Assembly: GCA_016845065.1 (NCBI GenBank)
Contig: JAERTG010000023.1
Coordinates: forward strand, 1-64,000
Direction of reading: 5' to 3'
Origin: Fidelibacterota bacterium
GTDB taxonomy: Bacteria; Fidelibacterota; UBA8477; JABMPR01
DNA: 64,000 bases
In this document: one piece after another, positions 37,843 through 47,851 of the stretch
How the letters are laid out: each line of letters begins with the position of its first letter
How positions within the stretch are numbered: position 1 is the first letter of the stretch
Notes under the pieces: model-generated
Databases searched by the model: none
The model's input: the letters and a program-made list of their open reading frames with translations, nothing else
Told to the model about the DNA's origin: nothing
Made by a program: the position numbers and the translations under genes

Positions 37843-38592
37843 TTACCTAATTTTTATATCTGTTTCTTCTTTATAGCCACTGATAAAATCCTGCACTGAT
37901 TTTAAATCTGACTTTCTCATATCTTCGACGCTTCCAACGAAGGAAAAGTTCCCCTGATCGAGTAAAACAATTTTATCTGCTAGAAAAAACCCCGTGGGAA
38001 TGTCATGGGTAACAATAATACTGGTCACATTCAGATCATTTTGCATTTCTTTAATTAACTTGGCAATCTGAGCACTCGTGACAGGATCCAGTCCAGTGGT
38101 TGGCTCATCGTATAGGATATATTTTGGTTCCATGGCTACTACACGTGCCAGACCCACCCGTTTACGCATACCTCCACTTAACTGTGCAGGAAATTTTTGG
38201 CCCACATCCACCAGACCAACACGTTCCAAACTCTCCTGGACTTTAGAAAGTATTTCTGAATCTGAGTATTTGTTTTTAGCCCTCAACCCTATCCCCACAT
38301 TATCACATATATTCAGACTATCGAATAGGGCCGCAGATTGGAATAACATACCAAATTTTAAACGGCATTGAACCAATTGATCGGGGTTTAGACTACCGAG
38401 ATCTTCACCATCTATGTAAATATTTCCCAAATCTGGATAAAGCAGGCGGGTAATTAGTTTAAGTAGAACACTTTTGCCTTGGCCACTCTTGCCCATAACG
38501 ACTAGACTCTGGCCATCCTCGACCTTGATACTGGCACCACTGAAAACGGTGAGATCACCAAATGATTTATGAAGATTTTTAATTTCGATCAT
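37843..38592 (-). CDS. MlaF-like ABC transporter ATPase
   Basis: 249 residues. Walker A GKSGQGKS (34-41), GMLFQSAALFDSL (a Q-loop typical of MlaF/Ttg2A), signature LSGGMRKRVGLARV and Walker B YILYDEPTTGLDP. This is the ATPase of phospholipid (Mla) import/export systems that keep outer-membrane lipid asymmetry. The usual MlaE permease and MlaD substrate-binding genes are not beside it. Its neighbours are nrdR upstream and a Trm112-like gene downstream, so its permease must be encoded elsewhere. Confidence 0.9.
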   Translation of the reverse strand: MIEIKNLHKSFGDLTVFSGASIKVEDGQSLVVMGKSGQGKSVLLKLITRLLYPDLGNIYIDGEDLGSLNPDQLVQCRLKFGMLFQSAALFDSLNICDNVGIGLRAKNKYSDSEILSKVQESLERVGLVDVGQKFPAQLSGGMRKRVGLARVVAMEPKYILYDEPTTGLDPVTSAQIAKLIKEMQNDLNVTSIIVTHDIPTGFFLADKIVLLDQGNFSFVGSVEDMRKSDLKSVQDFISGYKEETDIKIR

Positions 38593-38628
38593 ATCGATGC
38601 ATTTCTGAATCAGATCGTGGGCATGGAT

Positions 38629-39072
38629 CTAGATGTCGTCCAGTTCCGCTCTAAACTCTTTAACATCCTCGAATTTCCGATAGACGCTCGCAAATCGAAC
38701 GTAGGCAATTTCATCGAGACCCTTAAGATGCTTCATTACCAGTTCACCCACATCCTTGGCATGAACTTCTGAAGATCCAAATGTATTCACATCCTGAATA
38801 ACCAGATCAACTGTCTGACTCATCTGGGCACTATTCACAGGACGCTTGCTGCAGGCAATGGCAATACTTTTAAGAATCTTCTCTCTCTCAAATGGTTCAC
38901 GACGTTGATTGCTTTTGATGACCAGGAGTGGTTGGGTCTCTACATACTCGTAGGTAGTAAAACGATATGAACAGCTCCCACATTCTCTGCGGCGTCGAAT
39001 TGCTCGTCCGTCCTGGGTATGCCGGGAATCAATAACTCGAGTATCATCCTGTTGACATTGCGGGCAATTCAT
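38629..39072 (-). CDS. nrdR: Transcriptional repressor NrdR
   Basis: 147 residues. The N-terminal zinc ribbon uses C3/C6 and C31/C34 (MNCPQCQQD ... RRRECGSC) and is followed by the ATP-cone domain (VIKSNQRREPFEREKILKSI). It senses ATP/dATP and represses ribonucleotide reductase genes through NrdR boxes. No nrd genes are in the window. It follows glyA by five bases. Confidence 0.96.
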   Translation of the reverse strand: MNCPQCQQDDTRVIDSRHTQDGRAIRRRRECGSCSYRFTTYEYVETQPLLVIKSNQRREPFEREKILKSIAIACSKRPVNSAQMSQTVDLVIQDVNTFGSSEVHAKDVGELVMKHLKGLDEIAYVRFASVYRKFEDVKEFRAELDDI

Positions 39073-39077
39073 TGGTT

Positions 39078-40376
39078 TTACTCCACATCCTGGTAATGAG
39101 GGAAATCTTTAACCAACTCCCTCACTTTAGAACGGACCTGTTGAATAACACTCTCATTGTCTGGATCAGATATGACATTATTGATGTATCCTGCAATTAA
39201 TTTCATCTCGCTTTCCTTAAAACCACGTGTGGTTAAGGCTGCGGTTCCTATGCGAATACCGCTGGTTACGAGAGGACTGCGCTGGTCAAAAGGAACCATG
39301 TTTTTATTGGTGGTCATTCCTGCTTCTTCTAAAAGACGCTCCGCCTTTTTGCCACTAATTTCCTTAGCAGTTAAATCAATAAGAAGCAAATGGTTATCCG
39401 TTCCACCCGATATAAGTTTAAAGCCAAAATCATTCAAAGCAGCACCTAAAGCTTTTGCATTCGAAATGACCTGCTTGGCATAAGTTTTAAAAGATGGTTC
39501 CAATGCTTCACCAAAAGCCACGGCTTTTGCAGCAATTACATGCATAAGCGGTCCACCCTGAATACCGGGCATGACCGTACTATCCAGAAGCTCACTCATC
39601 ATTTTGGTTCTGCCACTTTTGGGAGCAACAATACCAAATGTATTTTCAAAATCTTTCCCCATCATCACCAATCCACCACGTGGTCCACGGAGGGTTTTAT
39701 GCGTGGTAGAAGTCACGACATGACAATGTGGCATTGGACTGGGGTGTTCTCCTGCGGCTATTAATCCAGCTGGATGTGCAACATCCGCCATGAGAAAGGC
39801 ACCAACTTCATCAGCTATTTCTCTGAACACCTTAAAATCATAATGTCTGGGGTAGGCAGAGCCACCTGCAATAATCATTTTTGGCTGATGTTTCTTGGCT
39901 TGATTCCGTACCATGTCATAGTCTATAAAACCAGTCTCGGAATCAACGCCATAAGCCACGATATTGTAAAACTTACCAGAGAAATTTACATGGGAACCAT
40001 GAGTGAGGTGTCCACCGTGGGATAAATCCATACCCAAAACCGTGTCACCAGGTTGTACCAGAGTGAAGTAAACCGACATATTTGCCTGGCTGCCTGAGTG
40101 AGGCTGGACATTGGCATATTCTGCTCCGAAAAGCTGTTTAACACGATCACGTGCCAGATTCTCGGCTGTATCCACCGCCTCGCAACCACCGTAGTAACGC
40201 TTCCCAGGATACCCTTCGGCGTATTTGTTGGTCATGACGCTTCCTGCAGTCTGCAAAACAGCTTTACTTACGAAATTCTCAGAGGCAATTAACTCAAGTG
40301 TATCATTTTCACGATCACGTTCTGCCATGATAGCAGCATATACGGCAGGATCAGAAGTTTTTAATTCATTCAGCAT
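39078..40376 (-). CDS. glyA: Serine hydroxymethyltransferase
   Basis: 432 residues. PLP enzyme that interconverts serine and glycine with tetrahydrofolate. Signatures are [28 protein letters not shown], the PLP-lysine motif [12 protein letters not shown], and [13 protein letters not shown]. Nothing unusual. It overlaps rpiB by 11 bases, and nrdR follows. Confidence 0.97.
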   Translation of the reverse strand: MLNELKTSDPAVYAAIMAERDRENDTLELIASENFVSKAVLQTAGSVMTNKYAEGYPGKRYYGGCEAVDTAENLARDRVKQLFGAEYANVQPHSGSQANMSVYFTLVQPGDTVLGMDLSHGGHLTHGSHVNFSGKFYNIVAYGVDSETGFIDYDMVRNQAKKHQPKMIIAGGSAYPRHYDFKVFREIADEVGAFLMADVAHPAGLIAAGEHPSPMPHCHVVTSTTHKTLRGPRGGLVMMGKDFENTFGIVAPKSGRTKMMSELLDSTVMPGIQGGPLMHVIAAKAVAFGEALEPSFKTYAKQVISNAKALGAALNDFGFKLISGGTDNHLLLIDLTAKEISGKKAERLLEEAGMTTNKNMVPFDQRSPLVTSGIRIGTAALTTRGFKESEMKLIAGYINNVISDPDNESVIQQVRSKVRELVKDFPHYQDVE

Positions 40377-40818
40377 CTTGACCTCGAGAATTTGTTTCGA
40401 TTTTATTCAGTCTCCTCGCATGTCTATCACCCTCCCACTCTGTGGTTAACCAGAGTGAAATGATGCTCTTCATGGATTCAACAGATTGTGTTCTGGCACC
40501 CAGACATAGGACATTTGCATCGTTATGCAGTCTGCTCATCTCGGCTAGTTCTTCAGTATAACAGAGTGCTGCTCTGATCCCTTTGAATCGATTAGCAGCT
40601 ATGGACATACCAAGTCCAGTACCACAAATTAATATGCCCCTGTCAGCAGCACCAGATTGTACCTTGAGGCTTGCACCTGCAGCAAAGTCTGGATAATCAA
40701 CGGAATCTAAGTTGTGTGTACCTTCATCGATGGTGTCATGCCCTAATGACTTGAGAAAATCAATAATCTCAGTCTTTGCATCATAAGCAGCATGATCACA
40801 CCCGATGACAAGTTTCAT
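40366..40818 (-). CDS. rpiB: Ribose-5-phosphate isomerase B
   Basis: 150 residues. Interconverts ribose-5-phosphate and ribulose-5-phosphate. [10 protein letters not shown] at the N-terminus and [25 protein letters not shown] (with the catalytic Cys) identify the RpiB/LacAB family. rpiB-glyA adjacency is common in bacteria. It starts 11 bases after the TPR lipoprotein gene. Confidence 0.95.
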   Translation of the reverse strand: MKLVIGCDHAAYDAKTEIIDFLKSLGHDTIDEGTHNLDSVDYPDFAAGASLKVQSGAADRGILICGTGLGMSIAANRFKGIRAALCYTEELAEMSRLHNDANVLCLGARTQSVESMKSIISLWLTTEWEGDRHARRLNKIETNSRGQDAE

Positions 40819-40829
40819 GGTGGTCTCGA

Positions 40830-42104
40830 TTAGCCCTTGGGTGCGGTTACGCTACGTTTTAACCAGGTATAACATTCCTTCTTAGGTTTAGCCTTACCTG
40901 CCTTAACATATTCGTCTCTATTAAAAAACCAGTCGCCACTTTGGGGGATACGAGCTTCTTTGAGGAAGTCAATTTTTTTGGTGGCTTTAAAATAACCCTT
41001 TGCCTTGGCTGTTTTGTAGTCTTCATAAGCCATCATGAAAACCAGTTTATCATCAAAATCTGGAGCTGACCCGGCACAAGCAACACCCACAGCTTCATAC
41101 ACTGAGGCTCTGTTTGCGTAGGTCTGGCCATTTTGCGGATCCATTTTGATGGCCTTTCCAGCCCATGACATGGCAGATTTAAGCTGCCCATCATCGATAT
41201 ATGCCTGGGTCATATCAAAGTATATGCGTACATCTTCAGGATTAGCAGTATTCAATTTTTTCAACCAACTGATCACTGTTTTAGTCTGACCCAATTCGCG
41301 ATAGGCTTCAACAAGATCTTTCATGATATTGGTCATTCCAGGGGAAATTGTAAGGATTCCTTCCAGAACTTTGATTGCAGTATCATTTTCACCATCATCG
41401 CGCAGGATGCGAACAAAATCCTGGGCATTAGAAATATTTTCAGGGTTCTTTCTATACTCTTCTTCAACGAAACTACGAACATCACCACCTTGAGCCTCGA
41501 TTGACTCACGAACAATGTTTCTCAGATTTTTGCTATCTGGGTTTGTGGTTAGAAGATGTTCTGCCATCGTTTTTGCTTCGGCATACATAGAGAAAGTGAT
41601 GTAATCTTCAGCAATTTCTTCACCCAAGCTTGAATCTTGAGGGAAAGCTGCGTACATATCAACTTTTGCCTGAAGGACCATGTCCTCATCATCCATCATC
41701 TTGAGGGTAAAAAGCTTATTGTCCCACAGATATTTATTCTGAGGGATAATGCTCAAACCTTCCTCATAGTAGATCATGGCAGTATCAAGGTGTCCTAATT
41801 CACGGTATGAGTTCCCCATATACACGTATACGTTTTGTGCCATTTGCTCATCGACACATTCGTAATCAAACAATTTTTTATAATTGTATAAGGCATCTGG
41901 ATAAGCTTTATTTTTATAGTACTCCGTAGCAAAACTTAAATGCTTCATGCAATAGCGTGAATTTGCTTTGCGTACTGAATCTTTGCGTGCTTTTTCCATG
42001 GCTGCCAGTTCTTCTGCAGTTGCCTGAGGTGGCATGCAGGCTGACAAAACCATTGTAAACAGCATGATGCCCATTGTAATAATTGACACAACTTTAAACT
42101 TCAT
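40830..42104 (-). CDS. Tetratricopeptide-repeat lipoprotein
   Basis: 424 residues. A lipoprotein signal ends in MVLSAC (Cys23). TPR units are visible from about residue 50, for example YVYMGNSYRELGHLDTAMIYYEEGL and RASVYEAVGVACAG, with a regular 34-residue spacing in the middle (150-340). Likely a periplasmic-facing scaffold. It lies ten bases after an outer-membrane-protein gene in one transcript, which suggests a role in the same surface assembly; the specific function is unknown. Confidence 0.85.
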   Translation of the reverse strand: MKFKVVSIITMGIMLFTMVLSACMPPQATAEELAAMEKARKDSVRKANSRYCMKHLSFATEYYKNKAYPDALYNYKKLFDYECVDEQMAQNVYVYMGNSYRELGHLDTAMIYYEEGLSIIPQNKYLWDNKLFTLKMMDDEDMVLQAKVDMYAAFPQDSSLGEEIAEDYITFSMYAEAKTMAEHLLTTNPDSKNLRNIVRESIEAQGGDVRSFVEEEYRKNPENISNAQDFVRILRDDGENDTAIKVLEGILTISPGMTNIMKDLVEAYRELGQTKTVISWLKKLNTANPEDVRIYFDMTQAYIDDGQLKSAMSWAGKAIKMDPQNGQTYANRASVYEAVGVACAGSAPDFDDKLVFMMAYEDYKTAKAKGYFKATKKIDFLKEARIPQSGDWFFNRDEYVKAGKAKPKKECYTWLKRSVTAPKG

Positions 42105-42114
42105 GAGTTAACCC

Positions 42115-43290
42115 TCATCTTCTTTTAACTTTTTTGAACCACATATCATTAATTTGTATACCGAATTTCATTCGCGCAAATAACTCATCTGGCAGGTTTT
42201 CATCACCACCACGGGACCCGAATTCCCCAGAAATCTCAAACAAACTTCTTCCATTTCTCAAATCAAGATTTATTCCTGATGTGAGTGAATACTCATATAT
42301 CATGTTTTCACTAGATGGTGATAAATAGTAATTCTTGATGGATATACCTGTCTGCCAACCCGTTCGTTTTGACCAGTATCGAGAAGTTCGATCAGCAGGT
42401 AATTTTTGCATACCCAGCTGGAAAGAAGCTACAGGTACTGTTTTCCAACCCTCAGGCAAAGCCAGCACGCGCGCATCATCGAAACCTGATTCTGCGAACA
42501 ATTGTTGAGCTATTCCAGCCATAAAGTTCATACTTTTTGAGTGGTGATAAATAACACCCAATTTGATGGTATTTGGCCAGGCAGAAAGGTCTTCTTCTAT
42601 TTCTGCAAATGCCGAAGAACCAGCCAGGCTATCCAGGCCCGATAATTTGGGCACATCGTAGGGGATATTTACGGTTAAACCAAGAGAGACCTTTTCTCGT
42701 AGATTCGAGATAACTCCTGCCTCAAGGCTTTTCCCTGCTATATCTCCCTTGATGACATAAATTTCTTGAACATCATCTGATTGAATGAGAGTTTCTCGTC
42801 TCAACTGTCCCTGAAAGGTGTGTAACTTCAATCCCATATTTATTGCTGGGGAAAGTGAGTAACCCAATCCGAGATGGAAGTCCCATATACCACCAGAGGA
42901 AATTTCTGTAAGTGTGCCCATACTCAGCGTGGTCTCATAATTTGAAGCAAAATCAGCTACTGCATGGGTTCCAAGACTCATCCCAAACCGCTTTCCAATT
43001 GGGAATGTCACAAATAGCTGTTCAAGGCGAGTATTATTGGATACAGTATTGTCGATTGATCTGAACTCTGAACCCAGACTGACTCCAAAATGCACACGAT
43101 CTGAACTGGTTAGTGCTGCAGGATTATGTATGGATACGCGGGCAGAGTCCTGATAGGCTACTACGCCATGACCCAGACTGCTTCCCAGGGGGTCCGTTGT
43201 TGGAAAGATATCTCCGTATCCCAGTCTGTAATAAGCCGATTGTCCCATAAGGGAAATGGACAGGGTGAATAGTAGTATTAGTTTCCTCAT
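42115..43290 (-). CDS. Outer-membrane beta-barrel protein (PorV/FadL-like)
   Basis: 391 residues with a signal peptide (1-16, ending SLMGQS). YRLGYGDIFPTTDPLGSSLGHGVVAYQDSA is followed by HNPAAL, similar to the 'NPA' region of FadL/PorV-like barrels, and then by alternating strands to the end. It starts inside the stop of the upstream lipoprotein gene (ATGA), so the two products are probably made in equal amounts. Confidence 0.78.
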   Translation of the reverse strand: MRKLILLFTLSISLMGQSAYYRLGYGDIFPTTDPLGSSLGHGVVAYQDSARVSIHNPAALTSSDRVHFGVSLGSEFRSIDNTVSNNTRLEQLFVTFPIGKRFGMSLGTHAVADFASNYETTLSMGTLTEISSGGIWDFHLGLGYSLSPAINMGLKLHTFQGQLRRETLIQSDDVQEIYVIKGDIAGKSLEAGVISNLREKVSLGLTVNIPYDVPKLSGLDSLAGSSAFAEIEEDLSAWPNTIKLGVIYHHSKSMNFMAGIAQQLFAESGFDDARVLALPEGWKTVPVASFQLGMQKLPADRTSRYWSKRTGWQTGISIKNYYLSPSSENMIYEYSLTSGINLDLRNGRSLFEISGEFGSRGGDENLPDELFARMKFGIQINDMWFKKVKRR

Positions 43291-44402
43291 GGTCGCACCG
43301 CCAGAGTGGATTTAACGTATAAGCTAGCGGTGTTCACATCCTTGGAAATAGCAATAAAACCTGGATCATAACCAGAAGTGGTTGGACTGAGAACTAACTC
43401 CAACTCATCCTGCTTATCGTCAATGGCTGATTGGAGAAGGGTATTTATTTCATTCGAATTGAACCCATCATCTCCCCATTCAATTGTGGTAGATAATCCC
43501 GAAGCAGGATCCTCCACAATCATGTCAAATCTGAAAACACTATCTGCAGAATAGAGAGATGAAGCTAGGTCATCAATTCCTGGTAAAATACTGGAGCTAA
43601 CGATACGCTGCAAAGTATCCCCTGCTGTGGTGATGTTTTGGAGATCCAGGGTTAGCAGTAGCGAATCATTTTTCAATTGGCTGATATATGCGAATTGCCC
43701 AGTATCAAATGCTTCAGCCTTTTCAACAAAATACATGAATAATGTGTCAGCTGGAAAAGGGACTATCGTGGCACTGTCATTCCCTGCGGTATCCGGTTCA
43801 TGGAAGAAAAAATTCAATGTAGGCCTTGACACGGAACCTCCTCCATAAAAAGCGGAAAAATAATCGATCTCATGTGGAAAAATGCCCATGCTAAGCGTGG
43901 TATCATCCTGAGAGATTAAATCAGATGGTAAGGTGTAGCGCCATGAATTGTTGCCCCCGGCAATATTCAATGAGGCCGTACCCAAACTATTACCATATAT
44001 AGAATTTTCTATATCAATGGTTTGATCCATTGTTTCATAAAAACCAAAAGTGGAATAGTTGGACTCGAGTGTATCTGTTCCATTCTCTGGGTAAGTCACT
44101 ACATGGTGAATATTAAACTGGATACTGTCAACATCAGCAATGCTCAGCGCGGTATCTGCAAAATTAAATTCTACTGTAAAACCTGATTTGTAATACTGGG
44201 TTTCACCCACCCAGGCTCTGAAATGTGAGCTCCACTCTATATCTGCGTTCCCTGTTTCAATCGCAGTGACGTTTTTGAGTGTGTCTTCGGTAAATGAGAA
44301 TGGGTTATAGGTAAAACTGCTATTATCAGATGATATCGGATCATCACACGACCAAAAGAAAAGTGCGGTGATAACAACTGCAAAAGGAATCTGGATTTTC
44401 AT
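43287..44402 (-). CDS. Exported lipoprotein, unknown function
   Basis: About 371 residues from the ATG at 44402, preceded by AAAGGGG. A longer ATG at 44438 lies inside the terminator of the previous gene and can be set aside. The signal ends in LFFWSC, a lipobox, then CDDPISSDNSSFTYNPFSF. The rest is beta-rich with many Asp/Ser/Thr residues and no catalytic motif; repeated 'DTLxxxLDLQ' strands suggest an adhesin-like or jelly-roll fold. First gene of the series lipoprotein-OMP-TPR-rpiB-glyA-nrdR. Confidence 0.78.
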   Translation of the reverse strand: MKIQIPFAVVITALFFWSCDDPISSDNSSFTYNPFSFTEDTLKNVTAIETGNADIEWSSHFRAWVGETQYYKSGFTVEFNFADTALSIADVDSIQFNIHHVVTYPENGTDTLESNYSTFGFYETMDQTIDIENSIYGNSLGTASLNIAGGNNSWRYTLPSDLISQDDTTLSMGIFPHEIDYFSAFYGGGSVSRPTLNFFFHEPDTAGNDSATIVPFPADTLFMYFVEKAEAFDTGQFAYISQLKNDSLLLTLDLQNITTAGDTLQRIVSSSILPGIDDLASSLYSADSVFRFDMIVEDPASGLSTTIEWGDDGFNSNEINTLLQSAIDDKQDELELVLSPTTSGYDPGFIAISKDVNTASLYVKSTLAVRP

Positions 44403-44412
44403 AAGCCCCTTT

Positions 44413-44446
44413 AAAAAAAGAGTTAAGCGTTCAAACACTTAACTCT
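44413..44446 (-). terminator. Rho-independent terminator of the GT5 N-domain gene
   Basis: On the minus strand, nine-pair stem AGAGTTAAG (44446-44438) with CTTAACTCT (44427-44419), ten-base loop, then a seven-T run. It separates the cell-shape series from the lipoprotein-led series. Confidence 0.88.
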
Positions 44447-44482
44447 GTTGGTTTAGAGTCAACACTGTCAATATTCAGAGTT

Positions 44483-45316
44483 TTAATTCTCAACTCCAAA
44501 GAATGTTTCCAATTCCAAATTGAGCTGTTGCCATTCCTCTTCACTTTCATCAGAAATTGTAAAGTATTTCACTTTTTTCCCGGTGGCCTTTAGCGCTTCC
44601 TGAATCTTGTCATGCTTTTCAATTTGATCTTTGTTGCTTTTACCATCTATAGAGATACTAATAATCTCATCAGCGTGCTTGATAGCAAGTCCCAGTAAAT
44701 TATCCTCATAACCAGCATAGTCTTCAGGTTCCAAACCGGCCATTTCATACTGTTTTGCACCAACCTTGCCCATTTCTTCAATATTGACTAGATTTAGCAC
44801 GGTTTTCATGTCAGCGAAGAATTCTTCTTCTGCATAGACTGTCTTAAACAGGACAGGAACCATGGCCGTGGTCCAATCATTACATAGAATAAAATCGGGT
44901 TGCCAATATAGGTAAGTAAGATTTTCAATAGCTATTTTTGAGAAATAGAAATACTTCTCAGCGTTACGCTGGTTGTAACGATTTTCCGCAACCTTGTATA
45001 AAGTTTTGTTCTTACCGCCAAAGTAGGGTTGGTATTCCATAAAATAGACTTGAACACGTGTTGAGGGTACAAAGGCTGATTTGGCTGCACCAAATCCCAA
45101 CTCGCCTTTATATTCAACTTCGATTTCCTTTAAACGAATAACTTCACGAATTACATATCGCCGTTCACTGACAAATCCATACCGTGGAGTAAAGATTCGC
45201 AAATCCTGCTTTTTTTCTTGAAAATGGGTAGGAACCTTGTTGGAAATTTTAGCAAGGTCAGTTCCCTCAGAAAATGGAGAAACTTCTGAGGAGAGATAGT
45301 AAATTTTTGTTGGCAT
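44483..45316 (-). CDS. Stand-alone glycogen/starch synthase N-domain protein (GT5-like)
   Basis: 277 residues that align only with the N-terminal Rossmann domain of GT5 synthases: YYLSSEVSPFSEGTDLAKI replaces the SAEVAPYSKAGGLADV motif of GlgA, then DLRIFTPRYGFV and PDFILCNDWTTAMVPVLF (the 'HchDWqtal' region). The sugar-binding KxGGL lysine is missing and the whole C-terminal nucleotide-sugar domain is absent, so synthase activity is unlikely. Short homologues like this exist in Bacteroidota relatives. It follows the CpoB-like gene by 25 bases and ends at a terminator. Confidence 0.8.
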   Translation of the reverse strand: MPTKIYYLSSEVSPFSEGTDLAKISNKVPTHFQEKKQDLRIFTPRYGFVSERRYVIREVIRLKEIEVEYKGELGFGAAKSAFVPSTRVQVYFMEYQPYFGGKNKTLYKVAENRYNQRNAEKYFYFSKIAIENLTYLYWQPDFILCNDWTTAMVPVLFKTVYAEEEFFADMKTVLNLVNIEEMGKVGAKQYEMAGLEPEDYAGYEDNLLGLAIKHADEIISISIDGKSNKDQIEKHDKIQEALKATGKKVKYFTISDESEEEWQQLNLELETFFGVEN

Positions 45317-45341
45317 AGAATTTCTTTTTTATATAACCTAT

Positions 45342-46505
45342 TTATCTGGAGGCGAGGATTTGCTTGACTTTTTCCCGGTAGGAACTTTCAGGGAACATAT
45401 CCAGAAGCCGTTCTAATTCATCATATCCGCGGGCTTTATCGCCGCTATTGAGGTAGGAATAACCAATCTTGAATTGTGCAGCATCGGCTTTATTGGAATC
45501 GTTAAAATGTATTACTTTTCTAAATGCTTCAATAGCTTTGGAGTACTCATCTAAAGCGTAATATGATTCTCCAATCCAATATTGAGCATTGTCAGCATAG
45601 TCATTCTCTGAATCGTTTCGAATCAGCATCTCAAAGGCATCAATGGCACCCATAAAGTCACCATTCTGATAAGCGCTCAATGCATCGATATAGTGCTGCT
45701 TATAGGTTTCATAGTCCATTTTAGCAGCAGCAGGAGATTGCTTAAGCGGGGTTTGGGTGACGGGGGTTCGAACAATATTTGGTGTGGTGGTTGGCATGGC
45801 CATGAGTTCATTAAATGAATTTGTGAGCGAGATAATTTTATTCTCAAGGAAAACCAGCTGTGAAAGGATATCATAGTTTGAGCTATCCTGAACTCGTGCA
45901 TTCGTTTCAAGGGTACCCAATTGATCTTCAGAACTCATCATATGATCAGCTACATTTAATTGGAACTCAGAGAATGAAGAGTCCAGAAGTGAGAATTGAC
46001 TGATGATATTCAATAAATTCTCTTCCAGAACAGCCATTTTGGCAGGATCCATCGTGGCGTAAATACTGTCAACCTGAAACTGAGTGTTTTGGATTGATGT
46101 ACCCAGTCCAGCTATGGATTGGCGCATACTATCTTGTTCAGCTTTGAGTTCTAAAATTTGTCCAGAATTAGATTGTTCCGCAACATTATAGACGGAGTCA
46201 GTTCTGGTCCGCTCACTTGCTAACTTGCCTTCTAATTCTGAGGAGAGCTCATCGATTGATTTCTTCGACTCTGCATTGAGTTTATAAAGATTTTCGAGAC
46301 TGATGTGATTCTCATTGTATGTTTCACGCATCGCTTTCACTTCTTGTGAGAACTCTTTTAGACGGGCATCAAGAACAACTAGAGTACTATCTGTTCCTTG
46401 AGTATCCTGTTTAACTTCACTGAGTTCCTGTTGTAATTCTTTCGAACCACCACATCCTACGATGAGTGCTAATATCAAAATGAGTGCGAACGTTCTTTTG
46501 TACAT
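45342..46505 (-). CDS. CpoB/YbgF-like coiled-coil and TPR lipoprotein
   Basis: 387 residues. Lipoprotein signal MYKRTFALILILALIVGC. Residues 22-245 are mostly long coiled coil (many Leu/Gln/Glu heptads). The C-terminal 120 residues are TPR units of the CpoB/YbgF kind: YIDALSAYQNGDFMGAIDAFEMLI, DNAQYWIGESYYAL, and DAAQFKIGYSYLNSG. CpoB links the Tol-Pal system with cell-wall synthesis in Proteobacteria. Here it lies after rodA, consistent with a wall-related role. Confidence 0.82.
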   Translation of the reverse strand: MYKRTFALILILALIVGCGGSKELQQELSEVKQDTQGTDSTLVVLDARLKEFSQEVKAMRETYNENHISLENLYKLNAESKKSIDELSSELEGKLASERTRTDSVYNVAEQSNSGQILELKAEQDSMRQSIAGLGTSIQNTQFQVDSIYATMDPAKMAVLEENLLNIISQFSLLDSSFSEFQLNVADHMMSSEDQLGTLETNARVQDSSNYDILSQLVFLENKIISLTNSFNELMAMPTTTPNIVRTPVTQTPLKQSPAAAKMDYETYKQHYIDALSAYQNGDFMGAIDAFEMLIRNDSENDYADNAQYWIGESYYALDEYSKAIEAFRKVIHFNDSNKADAAQFKIGYSYLNSGDKARGYDELERLLDMFPESSYREKVKQILASR

Positions 46506-46618
46506 TGCTTAAGCCACTTTCTGCTGGGAGTTAAGACAAGAAATCATACGGGCGTCAATTTAACCTCGCCACAGGGACTCGCAACGCTAAATGTAGTGAT
46601 TTCAGGGGGCTTGAGACA

Positions 46619-47851
46619 CTACCCGACGGCTCTGCGGACTGCAGACATGTTGGCTGAAAGGCCAGCTAATATCATTGAGGTAACCATGAATGACCCTCCA
46701 TAACTGATAAAGGGTAATGGAATACCAGTCACTGGCATAATACCAACTATCATCCCAAGATTGACAAATACATGAAAAATATAGATTGATGCAATTCCAA
46801 TCAGGATGACACTATCAAACCGAAATTTACTGTTGTAGGCTTGTGTTATCAATCTTGCTATGAGCAGGTAGAAAAGTGCGATAACAACCATCACGCCAAC
46901 AAAACCAAACTCCTCACCTATTACTGTCATGATAAAATCAGTATGTTGTTCCGGGAGAAATTTCAAATGAGTTTGTGTACCCTCTCCAAGCCCCTTACCA
47001 AAGGGACCACCAGATCCAAAAGCTGTTAGTGACTGGGAAACCTGATACCCTGCACCCAGCGGATCGGAGTCAGAATCTATCATGGATAAAATGCGTTGTT
47101 GTTGATATGGTTTTAACAAGGCCCAGAGCAGGTTGGTAATCCCACCGAGACCAACGTTAATAAGGAAGTTCAAAATTTTGGTCCAGAATGGGAGGTGATT
47201 GAAATAGAGGATCACAATAATAAGCCCCATCCAGATAAAAAAGGATAAGGTCTGAAAGGCTGCCAACATTGAAACAATTGGTGCCAGTAAAAGAAAGAAG
47301 TGAAGAGGTCTGATTCCAGCCCAAAATATGATCACAATGAGTATACCAAAATACACCAGGGCTGTTCCAAGGTCAGGTTGAGCGAGGACCATTATTGTTG
47401 GACCCAGAGTCATGGCCACTGGGGTCATTAATTCTTTAATATCGGTTAATTTACGTTTGTGGTCAGCGAAATATTTTGCCAGGGACAAAAGCAAAAATAT
47501 CTTCATAAATTCGGAGGGCTGAATCCCAATGCTTCCTATCATGATCCATCTACTTACAGATCCACTACTTTTCATAAGAATTGGTATGACCAACAGGATA
47601 ATACCGATACCATAGGCTGGGTACGTCAGATTATGAATAACCTTTCGAGGTATGAAGTAAGCCGTCAAGAATAAACCTATTCCTACCACGGTCCAGATAC
47701 TTTGTCTCAAGAAATAGTCAGAGCCTGATTCGTGTTGAACTTCAATACTATAAATGGCCAACAACCCACTGGCCGAAAGCAGCAACACGAAGACCAAGGT
47801 ACTCCATTCGAGTTCTTTGAGCTTAACTATGATGAAGCTTCTAATATTCAT
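46619..47851 (-). CDS. rodA: Peptidoglycan glycosyltransferase RodA
   Basis: 410 residues, about ten helices, SEDS family. Characteristic segments are GSVSRWIMIGSIGIQPSEFMKI, AQPDLGTALVYF (with the key Asp), and MTVIGEEFGFVG and PVTGIPLPFISYGGSFM near the end. It polymerises lipid II into glycan strands for side-wall growth. Its start overlaps mrdA by four bases. Confidence 0.95.
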   Translation of the reverse strand: MNIRSFIIVKLKELEWSTLVFVLLLSASGLLAIYSIEVQHESGSDYFLRQSIWTVVGIGLFLTAYFIPRKVIHNLTYPAYGIGIILLVIPILMKSSGSVSRWIMIGSIGIQPSEFMKIFLLLSLAKYFADHKRKLTDIKELMTPVAMTLGPTIMVLAQPDLGTALVYFGILIVIIFWAGIRPLHFFLLLAPIVSMLAAFQTLSFFIWMGLIIVILYFNHLPFWTKILNFLINVGLGGITNLLWALLKPYQQQRILSMIDSDSDPLGAGYQVSQSLTAFGSGGPFGKGLGEGTQTHLKFLPEQHTDFIMTVIGEEFGFVGVMVVIALFYLLIARLITQAYNSKFRFDSVILIGIASIYIFHVFVNLGMIVGIMPVTGIPLPFISYGGSFMVTSMILAGLSANMSAVRRAVG

